Translations under genes and position numbers: made by a program | Shown here: positions 8,337 through 16,801 of the stretch, in pieces | Numbering within the stretch: position 1 is the first letter of the stretch | Layout: each line of letters starts with the position of its first letter | Assembly (NCBI RefSeq): GCF_010211765.1 | Contig: NZ_PDWO01000009.1 | Span: 1-64,000 of the forward strand | DNA from: Pseudoxanthomonas kaohsiungensis | Lineage (GTDB): Bacteria > Pseudomonadota > Gammaproteobacteria > Xanthomonadales > Xanthomonadaceae | Direction of reading: 5' to 3' | DNA: 64,000 nucleotides | The notes under the pieces: model-generated | Database searches by the model: none | What the model was told of the DNA's origin: nothing | Seen by the model: only the letters and a program-made list of their open reading frames with translations

Positions 8337-8852
8337 TTACACTTTCCGGTCGCCGTCGCGCGGGTCGGCGCGACGCGGCTGGTCCGGATCGGGCCCGCGC
8401 ACCGGCCCGATCGCGCGACGCTCCAGCCATCGCAGCACGGTGAGCACCGCCAGCGCCAGCAGCGTGATCGCAAGCGCCAGGACGTGATAGCCGAAGCCGA
8501 CGGTGATCCCGATGGCGGCCACCATCAGCAATGACGCGGCGGTGGTGATGCCCTCCACGCCCCGACCGCCGCGGCTGGCGAAGATGGTGCCGGCGCCGAT
8601 GAAGGAAATGCCGGCGATCACCGCCTCCACCAGGCGCAGCGGATCGATCTGCAGGCCGGTACCGGCGTAGTGCGCATCCTCCAGGATCATCCGGCTCAGG
8701 CCGAGCAGCAGCGCCGCGGTGCCGGCCACCAGCATGTGCGTGCGGAAGCCGGCCGGCCTGTCCTTCAGCTCGCGCTCGAATCCGATCGCGCCTCCCAGCG
8801 CCATGGCGTAGAGGATGCCTGGCAACACCCGCAATTCTTCGATCCAGTCCAT
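8337..8852 (-). CDS. MgtC/SapB family membrane protein
   Basis: The 171-residue protein carries the MgtC core: GGAIGFERELKDRPAGFRTHMLV, then EAVIAGISFIGAGTIF and a GITTAASLLMVAAIGI helix. Four to five membrane helices fill the first about 145 residues, followed by a charged cytoplasmic tail. It lacks the long C-terminal ACT-like domain of Salmonella MgtC, so it is the short version found in many environmental bacteria. The family is linked to magnesium stress and F-ATPase modulation; the role here is inferred. It lies 63 bp downstream of the efflux operon on the same strand and could be read through from it. Confidence 0.85.
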   Translation of the reverse strand: MDWIEELRVLPGILYAMALGGAIGFERELKDRPAGFRTHMLVAGTAALLLGLSRMILEDAHYAGTGLQIDPLRLVEAVIAGISFIGAGTIFASRGGRGVEGITTAASLLMVAAIGITVGFGYHVLALAITLLALAVLTVLRWLERRAIGPVRGPDPDQPRRADPRDGDRKV

Positions 8853-8915
8853 CGTGGCTCCTTGAACGGCGCCACGATCCGCAGTGCACCGTGAAGGCCA
8901 TGTCGGCGCCGCGGC

Positions 8916-10334
8916 CTAGCGGGCCAGCGACGCCAGGCCACCCTCGCCCGCCGTGCCTGCCCCTCCCAGTGCCTTGTAGACGCCCACCGCGGCGATGTTC
9001 ACCGCCGCCTCGGCATCGGCGAGCGCGTCGTCGGCCGCCAGCTGGGTGCGCTGGGCATCCAGCAGCAGCAGGAAGTCGGCCGCGCCCTCGCGGTAGCCGG
9101 CCTCGGCCAGTTGCTCGGCCCGCCGCGCGGCCGCGGCCTGGTCGGCCACGATCCGCAAGCGCTCCTGGTGCCTCGCGTAATCCACCAGCGAGTTCTCGGT
9201 GTCCTCCAGCGCGGCCAGCACGGCCTTCTCGTAGGCCACCGCAGCCCCGTCGGCGCCCGCCTCGGCCGCACGCAGACGCGCGCGCACGCTGCCGAAGTCG
9301 AACGCCGCCCAGCGGATCGACGGCGCCAGCGACCAGGCCTGGTTGCCGCCGGCCACCAGGCCGCTGAAATCGCCGGAGACGAAGCCGGCGAAGCCACCGA
9401 TGCTGATCCGCGGGAACAGGTCGGCGGTCGCCACGCCCACGCGCGCCGTCGCCGCGGCCAGGTGCCGCTCGGCCATGCGTACGTCGGCGCGCTGGCGCAG
9501 CAGCTCGCGCGTGTCGCCCAGCGGCAACGCCTTGACGTAGGCCGGGGTCGGCCGCGGCGCCAGCAACGGATCGAGCGCGCCCGGCTGCAGGCCCAGCAGC
9601 ACCGCCAGGCGATGCCGGGCACGGGCCGCGCTGGTTTCCAGCAACGGGATGCCGGCCTCGATCTGCTTGAGCTGGGCACGGCTGCTCTGGACATCCAGCT
9701 CGCTGCCGGCGCCCAGGTCGCGGCGGGTTTCGGTCAGGCGCAGGGTGTCGTGCAGGTTGGCCAGGGTCTGCTCGGCGACGGCAATCCGCTTCTGCACACC
9801 GCGCAGCAGGAAATAGTTGCGCGCCACTTCGGCGGCAACGCTGACCTGCACGTCCTCCAGGCTGGCCTGCTCGGCTTCCAGGTCCGCGCGAGCGGCCTCG
9901 GCACCGCGGCGCAGGCGGCCGAACAGGTCCAGCTCCCAGGCCGCGTCGAAGCCCAGGCTGTACTCCTCGGTGGTGACGCGCTCGCCATCGGCACCCGCCG
10001 CCTGGCGCGTGCGCAGCTGGTCGGCGCCGGCGGTGACGTGCGGCAAGGGATCCAGCCGCCGCTCGACGAACACCGCGCGCGCCGCGCGCACGCGGGTGAT
10101 GGCGATGCGCAAGTCGGGATTGGCCGCGAGCGCATCGCCGACCAGCCGCTCCAGCACCGGATCGTCGAACTGCCGCCACCAGCCAGCCACCGGCGAATCG
10201 GCCGCGAACACGCCCTCCACCTGCGCGTGCTGCAGTTGCACCGGCGCCGGCGCCGCGGCGCGGTAGTCGGGACCGACCGCGCAACCGGCGAGCAAGCCGG
10301 CCGCCAGGGCCAACGCGAGCGGACGGATCACCAT
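8916..10334 (-). CDS. smeX: Outer-membrane efflux channel lipoprotein (SmeX/NodT type)
   Basis: The 472-residue protein begins MVIRPLALALAAGLLAGCAVGPDYR: a lipoprotein signal with LAGC lipobox and the CxVGPDY start typical of NodT-family (OprM-like) channels. Two outer-membrane-efflux repeats with long coiled helices follow, including WWRQFDDPVLERLV and ADLFPRISIGGFAGF. It would form the trimeric exit duct of the RND pump encoded upstream. The start at ATG 10334 overlaps the stop of the SDR gene by a few bases, placing it last in the five-gene operon. The SmeX name rests on the operon order U1-V-W-U2-X known from Stenotrophomonas maltophilia. Confidence 0.88.
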   Translation of the reverse strand: MVIRPLALALAAGLLAGCAVGPDYRAAAPAPVQLQHAQVEGVFAADSPVAGWWRQFDDPVLERLVGDALAANPDLRIAITRVRAARAVFVERRLDPLPHVTAGADQLRTRQAAGADGERVTTEEYSLGFDAAWELDLFGRLRRGAEAARADLEAEQASLEDVQVSVAAEVARNYFLLRGVQKRIAVAEQTLANLHDTLRLTETRRDLGAGSELDVQSSRAQLKQIEAGIPLLETSAARARHRLAVLLGLQPGALDPLLAPRPTPAYVKALPLGDTRELLRQRADVRMAERHLAAATARVGVATADLFPRISIGGFAGFVSGDFSGLVAGGNQAWSLAPSIRWAAFDFGSVRARLRAAEAGADGAAVAYEKAVLAALEDTENSLVDYARHQERLRIVADQAAAARRAEQLAEAGYREGAADFLLLLDAQRTQLAADDALADAEAAVNIAAVGVYKALGGAGTAGEGGLASLAR

Positions 10335-11077
10335 GGCAGCACCTGGTCGAAGTAGAAGAAGCCGCCGGTCGGGCCGTCGTTGCCGATCAATGCCAGCCGC
10401 ACGCTGGTGCGCGCGCCCTCGGGGACGGACAACTCGCCGTTCTGCTGGTCGCCAGCCTTGTTCATGTCGGTCTGCACGTAGCCGGGGTGGATGGTGTTGA
10501 CCTTGATGCCGCTGTCCTTGAGCTCGTGCGCCAGGTGGATGGTCCACGCGTTGACCGCGCTCTTGGACACGTTGTAGGCCGGCACGCCCTTGAACTCGTA
10601 GATGAAGGACTCCGGGTTCTGGTGCTCGGCCATCGATCCGAGCAGGCTCGAGACGTTGACGATGCGACCCGCATCGGATTTGCGCAGCAGCGGCAGGAAC
10701 GCCTGCGTGGTTTCGATCAGGCCGAACACGTTGGTGTCGAACGTGGTGCGCCAGGTGGCCAGCGACTGGCCGGACACACCTTTGCTGGCGTCGTCGACCA
10801 GGATGCCGGCGTTGTTGACCAGGATGTCGAGCCGGCCATGGCGCTGCCCGACCTCCTTGGCCGCGGCGGCGATGCTGGCCGGGTCGGTGACGTCCAGCGC
10901 GATCGCTTCCACGGGCAGTCCGTCGCCCTTCAACGCGGCGGCCGCCGCCTTGGCGCGTTCCAGGTCGCGCCCTGCCAACAGCACGTGCACGCCGGCTTCG
11001 GCCAGCTGGCGCACGGTCTCGCGGCCGATGCCGCGGGTGGCGCCGGTGACCAGGGCGATCTTCGATGCGGTATTCAT
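10328..11077 (-). CDS. smeU2: Short-chain dehydrogenase of the efflux operon (SmeU2-like)
   Basis: The 249-residue protein has a Rossmann cofactor motif VTGATRGIGRE near the N-terminus, NNAGILV, and a catalytic Ser with Tyr-x-x-x-Lys (YNVSK). It is thus a classical SDR oxidoreductase, probably NADP(H)-using because of the Arg in the TRGIGR loop. The substrate is unknown. It lies between the pump gene and the outer-membrane channel gene, with an AAGGA ribosome site, exactly where smeU2 lies in the Stenotrophomonas operon. An enzyme inside an efflux operon suggests detoxification of reactive aldehydes or quinones that also induce the pump, which is inference. Confidence 0.88.
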   Translation of the reverse strand: MNTASKIALVTGATRGIGRETVRQLAEAGVHVLLAGRDLERAKAAAAALKGDGLPVEAIALDVTDPASIAAAAKEVGQRHGRLDILVNNAGILVDDASKGVSGQSLATWRTTFDTNVFGLIETTQAFLPLLRKSDAGRIVNVSSLLGSMAEHQNPESFIYEFKGVPAYNVSKSAVNAWTIHLAHELKDSGIKVNTIHPGYVQTDMNKAGDQQNGELSVPEGARTSVRLALIGNDGPTGGFFYFDQVLPW

Positions 11078-11137
11078 GTCGTTTTCCTTCGTCAGGGGGA
11101 GGCACGGGATCGCACGGAGCGGCCCCGGCGGTATAGG

Positions 11138-14100
11138 TCATCCGTGCGCCAGGGCGGGCGCGTGGGAGACCAGGGGACGGTTGGCGAGCTTGCGCAGCGC
11201 CACGTAGAACACGGGGGTCAGGAACAGGCCGAACACGGTCACCCCGAGCATGCCGGCGAACACGGTGATGCCGGTGATCGAGCGCACCTCGGCGCCGGCG
11301 CCGGTGGACAGCACCAGCGGCACGGTGCCGGTGGACAGCACCAGCGGCACGGTGCCGGCGATGAAGGCCACCGAGGTCATCACGATCGGGCGCAGGCGCA
11401 GGCGGCACGCCTCCAGCGCGGATTCGACGATTCCCTTGCCCTGCAGCTCCAGTTCGCGCGCGAACTCGACGATCAGGATCGCGTTCTTGCACGCCAGTCC
11501 CATCAGCACCACGAGGCCGACCTGCACGAACACGTTGTTGTCGCCGCCGGCCAGCCACACGCCCAGCAGCGCCGACAGAAGCGTCATCGGCACGATCAGG
11601 ATCACCGCCAGCGGCAGGGTCCAGCTCTCGTACAGCGCGGCCAGCACCAGGAACGCGAGCAACACCGCCAGCGGGAACACCACCAGCGCGGCCTTGCCCT
11701 GGGTCGCCTGCTGGTAGCTCAGGTCGCTCCAGTCGATGCCCATGCCGGTCGGCAGGGCCTGCTCCGCCAGTTCGACGACCTTGGCCATCGCCTCGCCGGA
11801 GGACAACACGCGCGGGTCGGCCTCGCCCAGCAGGTCGGCCGCCGGATACCCGTTGAAGCGGATCACCGGATCCGGGCCGTAGGTCTGGCGGATGTCGACC
11901 ATCGAGCCGACCGGCACCATCTCGCCGCTGGCATTGCGGGTGCGCAGGTTGGCGATGTCCTCGACGTTGTCGCGGAACGGGCCGTCGGCCTGGGCGATCA
12001 CCTGCCAGGTGCGGCCGAACATGTTGAAGTCGTTGACGTAGGCCGAGCCGAGGTAGGTCTGCAGCGTGTCGAACAGCTCGGTCAGCGGTACGCCCTGCGC
12101 CTTGGCCTTGACCCGGTCGACCTCCGCGTCCAGCTGCGGCACGTTGGCCTGGTAGCTGCTGATCGGGAAGCCCAGGCCCGGCGTCTGCGCCGCCGCCCCC
12201 TGGAACGCCTGCACGGCCGCCTGCAGTTCGCCATAGCCCAACCGGGTGCGGTCCTCGACGAACAGCGACCAGCCCGAGCCATTACCGAGGCCCTGGATCG
12301 GCGGCGGCATGAAGGCGAAGGTGAAGCCCTCCTCGATCGCGGCGAAGCGCTGGTTGAGCTCGGCGGTGATCTGCTCGGCGCTGTTCTTGCGCTCGCCGAA
12401 CGGCTTGAGGTTGAAGAACACCACGCCGCTATTGGGCGTGTTGGTGAACTGCAGCGGGTTCAGGCCCGGGAAGGCGATCTCGTCCTGCACGCCCTCCACT
12501 TCCATGACCATGGCCGCCATCTTCTTCAGCACCGCGTCGGTGCGCTCGATCGAGGCGCCTTCGGGCATCTTCACCCCGGCGATCAGGTACAGCTTGTCCT
12601 GCACCGGGATGAAGCCGGCCGGCACCGCCTTGAACATCACCCCGGCGCCCAGCAGCAGCACCGCGTACACCGCGAACACCGCGCCGCGACGACCCAGCGC
12701 CCAGGACACCGCGCCCTCGTAACGCTCGGAGCTGCGCTTGAAGAAGCGGTTGAACGGGCGGAACAGCCAGCCGAACAGGCGGTCGATCAGCCGCGACAGG
12801 CCATCCTTGGGCGCGTCGTGCGGCCGCAGCAGCTTGGCCGCCAGCGCCGGCGACAGGGTCAGCGAGTTGATCGCCGAGATCACCGTGGAGATGGCGATGG
12901 TCACCGCGAACTGCTTGTAGAACTGGCCGGTGACACCGGTCAGGAAGGCCATCGGCACGAATACCGCGCACAGCACCAGGGCGATGGCGATGATCGGCCC
13001 GGACACCTCGCGCATGGCCAGGTGGGCCGCTTCCAGCGGCGTGGCGCCGTGCTCGATGTGGCGTTCCACGTTCTCCACCACCACGATGGCGTCGTCGACG
13101 ACGATGCCGATCGCCAGCACCAGGCCGAACAGGGTCAGCGTGTTGATCGAGTAGCCCAGCAGGTACAGCACCGCGAACGTGCCGACCACGGACACCGGCA
13201 CCGCCAGCAGCGGGATGATCGAGGCGCGCCAGGTCTGCAGGAACAGGATCACCACCAGCACCACCAGCAGCGTGGCCTCCAGCAGCGTGGTGACCACCGA
13301 CTTGATCGAGTCGCGGACGAAGACCGTGGTGTCGTACACCGAGGTGATCTCCACGCCAGGCGGCAAGGTCTTGCGGATCTGCTCCATCTTCCCGGTCACC
13401 GCGTCGCGGATGTCCAGTGCGTTGGCGCCGGGCGCCTGGAAGATGCCGATGGCCGAGGCGTTCATGCCGTTCAGGCGCGCACGCAGGGTGTAGTCGCCGG
13501 CCGCCAGCTCGACCCGTGCCACGTCGGCCAGGCGCACGACCTGCCCGTCCGCGCCGCTCTTGAGCACGATGTTGTTGAATTCCTCGACGCTCTCGAGCCG
13601 GCCCTTGGCGTTGATCGGCAGCAGGAAGTCGCTGCCATTGGGCATCGGCTCGGCGCCGAGTTGGCCGGCCGAGACCTGCACGTTCTGCTCGCGCACCGCG
13701 CGCAGCACGTCGCCGGCGGTCATGCCGCGCGCGGCGACCTTGTCCGGGTCCAGCCACAGCCGCATCGCGTAGTCGCCGCCGCCGAACAGCTGCGCATCGC
13801 CGACGCCGGGGATGCGCGCCAGCTCGTCCTTGACGTGCAGGCGCATGTAGTTGCGCAAGTACAGCGAGTCGTAACGCCCGTCCTTGGACACCAGGTGCAC
13901 CACCATCAGGAACACCGGCGACTGCTTCTGGGTGGTCACGCCCTGCCGGCGCACGTCCTCGGGCAGGCGCGCCTGCGCCTGGGCGACGCGGTTCTGCACG
14001 CGCACCGCGGCCTCGTCCGGGTCGGTCCCGGGCTTGAACGTGGCCGTCAGCTGCAGCACGCCGTCGGAACCGGCGACGGACTTGAGGTACATCATGTCCT

Positions 14101-14323
14101 CGACGCCGTTGATCGCTTCCTCCAGCGGCGTGGCGACGGTCTCGGCGATGACCTTGGGGTTGGCGCCCGGGTAGACGGTGCGCACCACCACCGAGGGCGG
14201 CACCACTTCGGGGTATTCGCCGACCGGCAGCAGCGGGATCGCGATCAGGCCGGCGGCGAAGATCACGATCGACAGCACCGCGGCGAAGATCGGCCGGTCG
14301 ATGAAGAATCGGGAGAAGTCCAT
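11138..14323 (-). CDS. smeW: RND multidrug efflux permease (SmeW-like)
   Basis: The 1061-residue inner-membrane pump belongs to the HAE1 (AcrB/MexF) family. It has an N-terminal helix MDFSRFFIDRPIFAAVLSIV, GIVVDDAIVVVENVERH in the fourth-helix region with the paired aspartates of the proton relay, twelve predicted membrane helices and two large periplasmic loops. It would export amphiphilic drugs using the proton gradient together with the adaptor and channel encoded on either side. An exact 27-bp tandem duplication near the 3' end repeats GTVPLVLST in the segment before the last membrane helix (residues about 990-1007); relatives have a single copy. The start at ATG 14323 has AGGAAA upstream. 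Confidence 0.93.
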   Translation of the reverse strand: MDFSRFFIDRPIFAAVLSIVIFAAGLIAIPLLPVGEYPEVVPPSVVVRTVYPGANPKVIAETVATPLEEAINGVEDMMYLKSVAGSDGVLQLTATFKPGTDPDEAAVRVQNRVAQAQARLPEDVRRQGVTTQKQSPVFLMVVHLVSKDGRYDSLYLRNYMRLHVKDELARIPGVGDAQLFGGGDYAMRLWLDPDKVAARGMTAGDVLRAVREQNVQVSAGQLGAEPMPNGSDFLLPINAKGRLESVEEFNNIVLKSGADGQVVRLADVARVELAAGDYTLRARLNGMNASAIGIFQAPGANALDIRDAVTGKMEQIRKTLPPGVEITSVYDTTVFVRDSIKSVVTTLLEATLLVVLVVILFLQTWRASIIPLLAVPVSVVGTFAVLYLLGYSINTLTLFGLVLAIGIVVDDAIVVVENVERHIEHGATPLEAAHLAMREVSGPIIAIALVLCAVFVPMAFLTGVTGQFYKQFAVTIAISTVISAINSLTLSPALAAKLLRPHDAPKDGLSRLIDRLFGWLFRPFNRFFKRSSERYEGAVSWALGRRGAVFAVYAVLLLGAGVMFKAVPAGFIPVQDKLYLIAGVKMPEGASIERTDAVLKKMAAMVMEVEGVQDEIAFPGLNPLQFTNTPNSGVVFFNLKPFGERKNSAEQITAELNQRFAAIEEGFTFAFMPPPIQGLGNGSGWSLFVEDRTRLGYGELQAAVQAFQGAAAQTPGLGFPISSYQANVPQLDAEVDRVKAKAQGVPLTELFDTLQTYLGSAYVNDFNMFGRTWQVIAQADGPFRDNVEDIANLRTRNASGEMVPVGSMVDIRQTYGPDPVIRFNGYPAADLLGEADPRVLSSGEAMAKVVELAEQALPTGMGIDWSDLSYQQATQGKAALVVFPLAVLLAFLVLAALYESWTLPLAVILIVPMTLLSALLGVWLAGGDNNVFVQVGLVVLMGLACKNAILIVEFARELELQGKGIVESALEACRLRLRPIVMTSVAFIAGTVPLVLSTGTVPLVLSTGAGAEVRSITGITVFAGMLGVTVFGLFLTPVFYVALRKLANRPLVSHAPALAHG
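11301..11354. repeat. 27-bp perfect tandem duplication in the RND pump gene
   Basis: Bases 11301-11327 are repeated exactly at 11328-11354. The duplication is in frame and inserts nine residues (GTVPLVLST) into a normally conserved late membrane segment. It could be a recent slip mutation, an allele affecting pump function, or an assembly error. Confidence 0.95.
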
Positions 14324-14432
14324 GGGTGGATTTCCTGTGGAAGTCGGAAAGAGCGTCCCGTGCCCCGTCCGCGGATGCGGACGGAGCCGGTCGATGTGGC
14401 GGGCCGGCGCGGCCGGCGGCGGAATCAGCGAC

Positions 14433-15623
14433 TCAGTTGGCGGCGACCGGGGTCGTGGCGGCGGCGGGCTCGGCCGCCACCGGCCGCGCCTGCACCGGCA
14501 TGCCCGGGAAGAACACCTTCTGCACCCCGCTGACGATCACCTTGTCGCCGGCGGCAAGGCCCTGCTCGACGATGCGCAGGTCGCCCGACTTGCGGCCGAC
14601 TTGCACGTCGCGGCGCTGGGCCTTGCCCTCGCCGTCGACCACGTACACGTACTTGCGGTCCTGGTCGGTGAGCACGGCCTTGTCGTCCACCAGCGCCGCC
14701 TCGAACCGGCTGCTGCCGAGCACGCGCACCCGCGCGTACAGGCCCGGCGTGAAACGGCGGTCGGCGTTGTCGAGCACGGCACGGGCGCGGATGGTGCCGG
14801 TGCCGCGATCGACCTGGTTGTCGAGGAAGTCGACCACGCCGGCATGCGGGAAGCCGTCCTCGTCGGCCAGCGCCACCTGCACCGGCACCTGGCCGTCGCG
14901 CTCGCTGGGGCGCTCGCCCTCGCGTTCCATGCGCGCATAGCGCAGGAAGCTGCGCTCGTCGGCGTCGAAGTGGACATGCACCTTGTCCAGCGAGACCACC
15001 GTGGTCAGCACGCTGGCCCCGTCGCCGGCGCCGACCAGGTTGCCGGCGGTGACCAGCGCGCGACCGGCGCGTCCGTCGATCGGCGAGCGCACCTGGGTCC
15101 ACTCCACCGCCAGCCGCGCCGCCTCGACCGCCGCCTGCGCGGCCGCCACGTCGGCCCGGGCCTGTTCGGCGGCCGAACGGCGCTGCTCCCAGGTCTCGGT
15201 GGAGATCACCTTCTCCTCGCTCAGGCGCCGGGCGCGCTCGGCTTCGCTGCGGGCCAGCTCGGCGCGGGTGCGGGCGCGTGTCAACTCGGCCTGGGCGCGG
15301 GAGAGCTCGGCGCGGTAGCTCCGCGCATCGATGGTGAACAGCACGTCGCCCTTGCGCACATCCTGGCCCTCGCGGTAGTTCACCTGTTCGATGTAACCGG
15401 ACACGCGCGGCCGCAGCTCCACGCTCTCGACCGCCTCGATGCGGCCGCTGTACTCGTCCCATTGCTGGACCGGCTTGACGGCGACGGTGGCCACGCCGAC
15501 CTGCGGCGGCGGCGGATGGCCTTCGTTGGCCTGCCCGCTGCAACCGGCGAGCACGGCCATCGCGAGCACGCCGACGGCGATGCCATGCCAGCGGCCACGG
15601 GAGAACGGCTTGGAAATCTTCAT
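14433..15623 (-). CDS. smeV: RND efflux periplasmic adaptor lipoprotein (SmeV-like)
   Basis: The 396-residue protein starts at ATG 15623 with AAGGAG upstream. It has a signal sequence and lipobox (AVLAGCSG), the membrane-fusion barrel-sandwich pattern SGRIEAVESVELRPRVSGYIEQ, a long alpha-hairpin rich in Ala/Glu/Arg (about residues 100-175) and the closing SPIDGRAGRALVTAGNLV half. It would bridge the inner-membrane pump and outer-membrane channel in the periplasm. It is second in the operon between the SDR gene and the pump gene. The family is MexE/AcrA-like and SmeV is the closest named member by operon context. Confidence 0.92.
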   Translation of the reverse strand: MKISKPFSRGRWHGIAVGVLAMAVLAGCSGQANEGHPPPPQVGVATVAVKPVQQWDEYSGRIEAVESVELRPRVSGYIEQVNYREGQDVRKGDVLFTIDARSYRAELSRAQAELTRARTRAELARSEAERARRLSEEKVISTETWEQRRSAAEQARADVAAAQAAVEAARLAVEWTQVRSPIDGRAGRALVTAGNLVGAGDGASVLTTVVSLDKVHVHFDADERSFLRYARMEREGERPSERDGQVPVQVALADEDGFPHAGVVDFLDNQVDRGTGTIRARAVLDNADRRFTPGLYARVRVLGSSRFEAALVDDKAVLTDQDRKYVYVVDGEGKAQRRDVQVGRKSGDLRIVEQGLAAGDKVIVSGVQKVFFPGMPVQARPVAAEPAAATTPVAAN

Positions 15624-15661
15624 GGGAACAGCTCCTTGGGGGAGGATTCGGGGAATGGGGG

Positions 15662-16444
15662 TCATGCCGGGCGGCCGTCGCCGGAGAGCGGCGGGGCGAC
15701 CAGCGAAGGGGCGATGTCGCCGGCCAGCAGGCGGTGCGGCGGCGCGGCGTGCGGCGGCGAGAACGCCACCACGCAGCGGCCGCGCTCGGCGTGGCTGGCG
15801 AGCATCGCCACCACGTTGCGTCCCACCGCCAGCGCGCTGGGCCAGCCGGTGCAGGCATGGGCCGCGTTGTCGACGGTCCACACCGGGGAATCGATCGCCA
15901 GCAGTTGCAGCCGCACGCCCAGCGGCTGCGCTTCTTCATGCAGGACCTTGGCCAGCATGCGCGAGGCGGCGACGGTGACCGAGGCCTGGCCGTAGCCCGA
16001 CCAGCCGCACTCGGTCTGCGGGCCGCCGATCAGGATGTAGCGCCCGGGCGCGTCGCCGTGCCGGCCCAGCAGCGGCAACAGGTGGCGCGCGGCGGCCAGG
16101 TGCGGCAGGACGTCGTCGTCGAGCATGCGCCGCAGCGAGGAGACCGGCCCATCGAGCAGGCGACCGCTGCGGTGGGCACCGCCGACCGCGTCGACCACCG
16201 CGCGCAGCGGCCGCGGGCGCTCGGCAACCTGGGCGGCCAGCCGCGCGGCCTGGCGATCGTTGGCGACCGACCCGGGCAACAACACCAGCCCCGGCTCGTC
16301 GGCATGCTCCTCGGCCAGCCGCTCCAGCCGGCGACGGTCGCGACCGACCGCCAGCACCGGACTGCCGGCCTCCAGAAGGGCGGCGACGATACCCGAGCCG
16401 ACCTTGCCGCTGGCGCCCAGGACCAGGACTTCGGGAGCGAGCAT
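15662..16444 (-). CDS. smeU1: NAD(P)-binding oxidoreductase of the efflux operon (SmeU1-like)
   Basis: The 260-residue protein (ATG 16444, ribosome site GAGTGGG) opens with a Rossmann motif VLVLGASGKVGSGIVAALLEAG. It keeps an SDR-like fold with DAVGGAHRSGR and GWSGYGQASVTVAASRM, where the usual Tyr-x-x-x-Lys appears degenerate (Y-G-Q-A-S), so it is an atypical or extended SDR. It is first in the operon and lies divergently from the LysR regulator, as SmeU1 does in Stenotrophomonas. The substrate is unknown. A longer frame upstream (to 16711) is rejected because it has no Rossmann-type extension and the local ribosome site supports 16444. Confidence 0.85.
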   Translation of the reverse strand: MLAPEVLVLGASGKVGSGIVAALLEAGSPVLAVGRDRRRLERLAEEHADEPGLVLLPGSVANDRQAARLAAQVAERPRPLRAVVDAVGGAHRSGRLLDGPVSSLRRMLDDDVLPHLAAARHLLPLLGRHGDAPGRYILIGGPQTECGWSGYGQASVTVAASRMLAKVLHEEAQPLGVRLQLLAIDSPVWTVDNAAHACTGWPSALAVGRNVVAMLASHAERGRCVVAFSPPHAAPPHRLLAGDIAPSLVAPPLSGDGRPA

Positions 16445-16801
16445 CCCACTCACGGGATATTTTCTCCCACACAAGGGACAATCCCGCCTGGGCAGCGCTT
16501 TCCGCCTGCACGGCCGGCCGACACCGTCACCCCGCCGCGCTGCAGTCGCCGCGGCACGGTGAACTCCCGGAAATGCCCGTGCGGCCGGCTTTCCCCGAAG
16601 GAACGGAACGACAAGCCCTTGTCGTTGCTGGGGCCGGAGGGGGGCAACAGGCGGGCGATCAGGTCGCGGATTTTCATGGGGGCGGACCGGCTGCAGTGAA
16701 CAGGCCGCCAAGTTACGCCTGCAATCCGGACTTGATTAGTCCTGATTAAAGGGAATAATCATCCCGCAGTCGGTCCAATCCCCTCCCCCGGACTCTTTCC
16801 C
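16445..16801. promoter_or_regulatory. Divergent control region of the efflux operon and its LysR regulator
   Basis: This 357-bp gap separates the first efflux gene from the LysR gene. It holds the TGATTA operator near the regulator side. A 75-residue minus-strand frame (16450-16677) falls within it but has no clear ribosome site or family motif. Otherwise no gene is seen. Confidence 0.6.
16733..16761. promoter_or_regulatory. LysR-type operator (TGATTA box)
   Basis: TGATTA at 16743-16748 is perfectly inverted as TAATCA at 16756-16761, giving the T-N11-A core of LysR sites. A further direct TGATTA lies 10 bp away at 16733-16738. The box lies 41 bp upstream of the LysR start. It probably binds that regulator, repressing its own gene and activating the operon. 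Confidence 0.7.

Noticed and set aside
8221-10284. 687-residue minus-strand frame over the MgtC and channel genes
   Set aside because: Arg/Ala/Gly-rich shifted frame across two well-supported genes in another frame.
10487-14533. 1348-residue plus-strand frame opposite the efflux pump gene
   Set aside because: His/Arg/Gln-rich antisense frame produced by high GC codon bias; the minus strand holds a clear RND pump.
16450-16677. 75-residue minus-strand frame upstream of the SmeU1-like gene
   Set aside because: No clear ribosome site, no motif, and it lies in the divergent control region. Kept as a possibility only.
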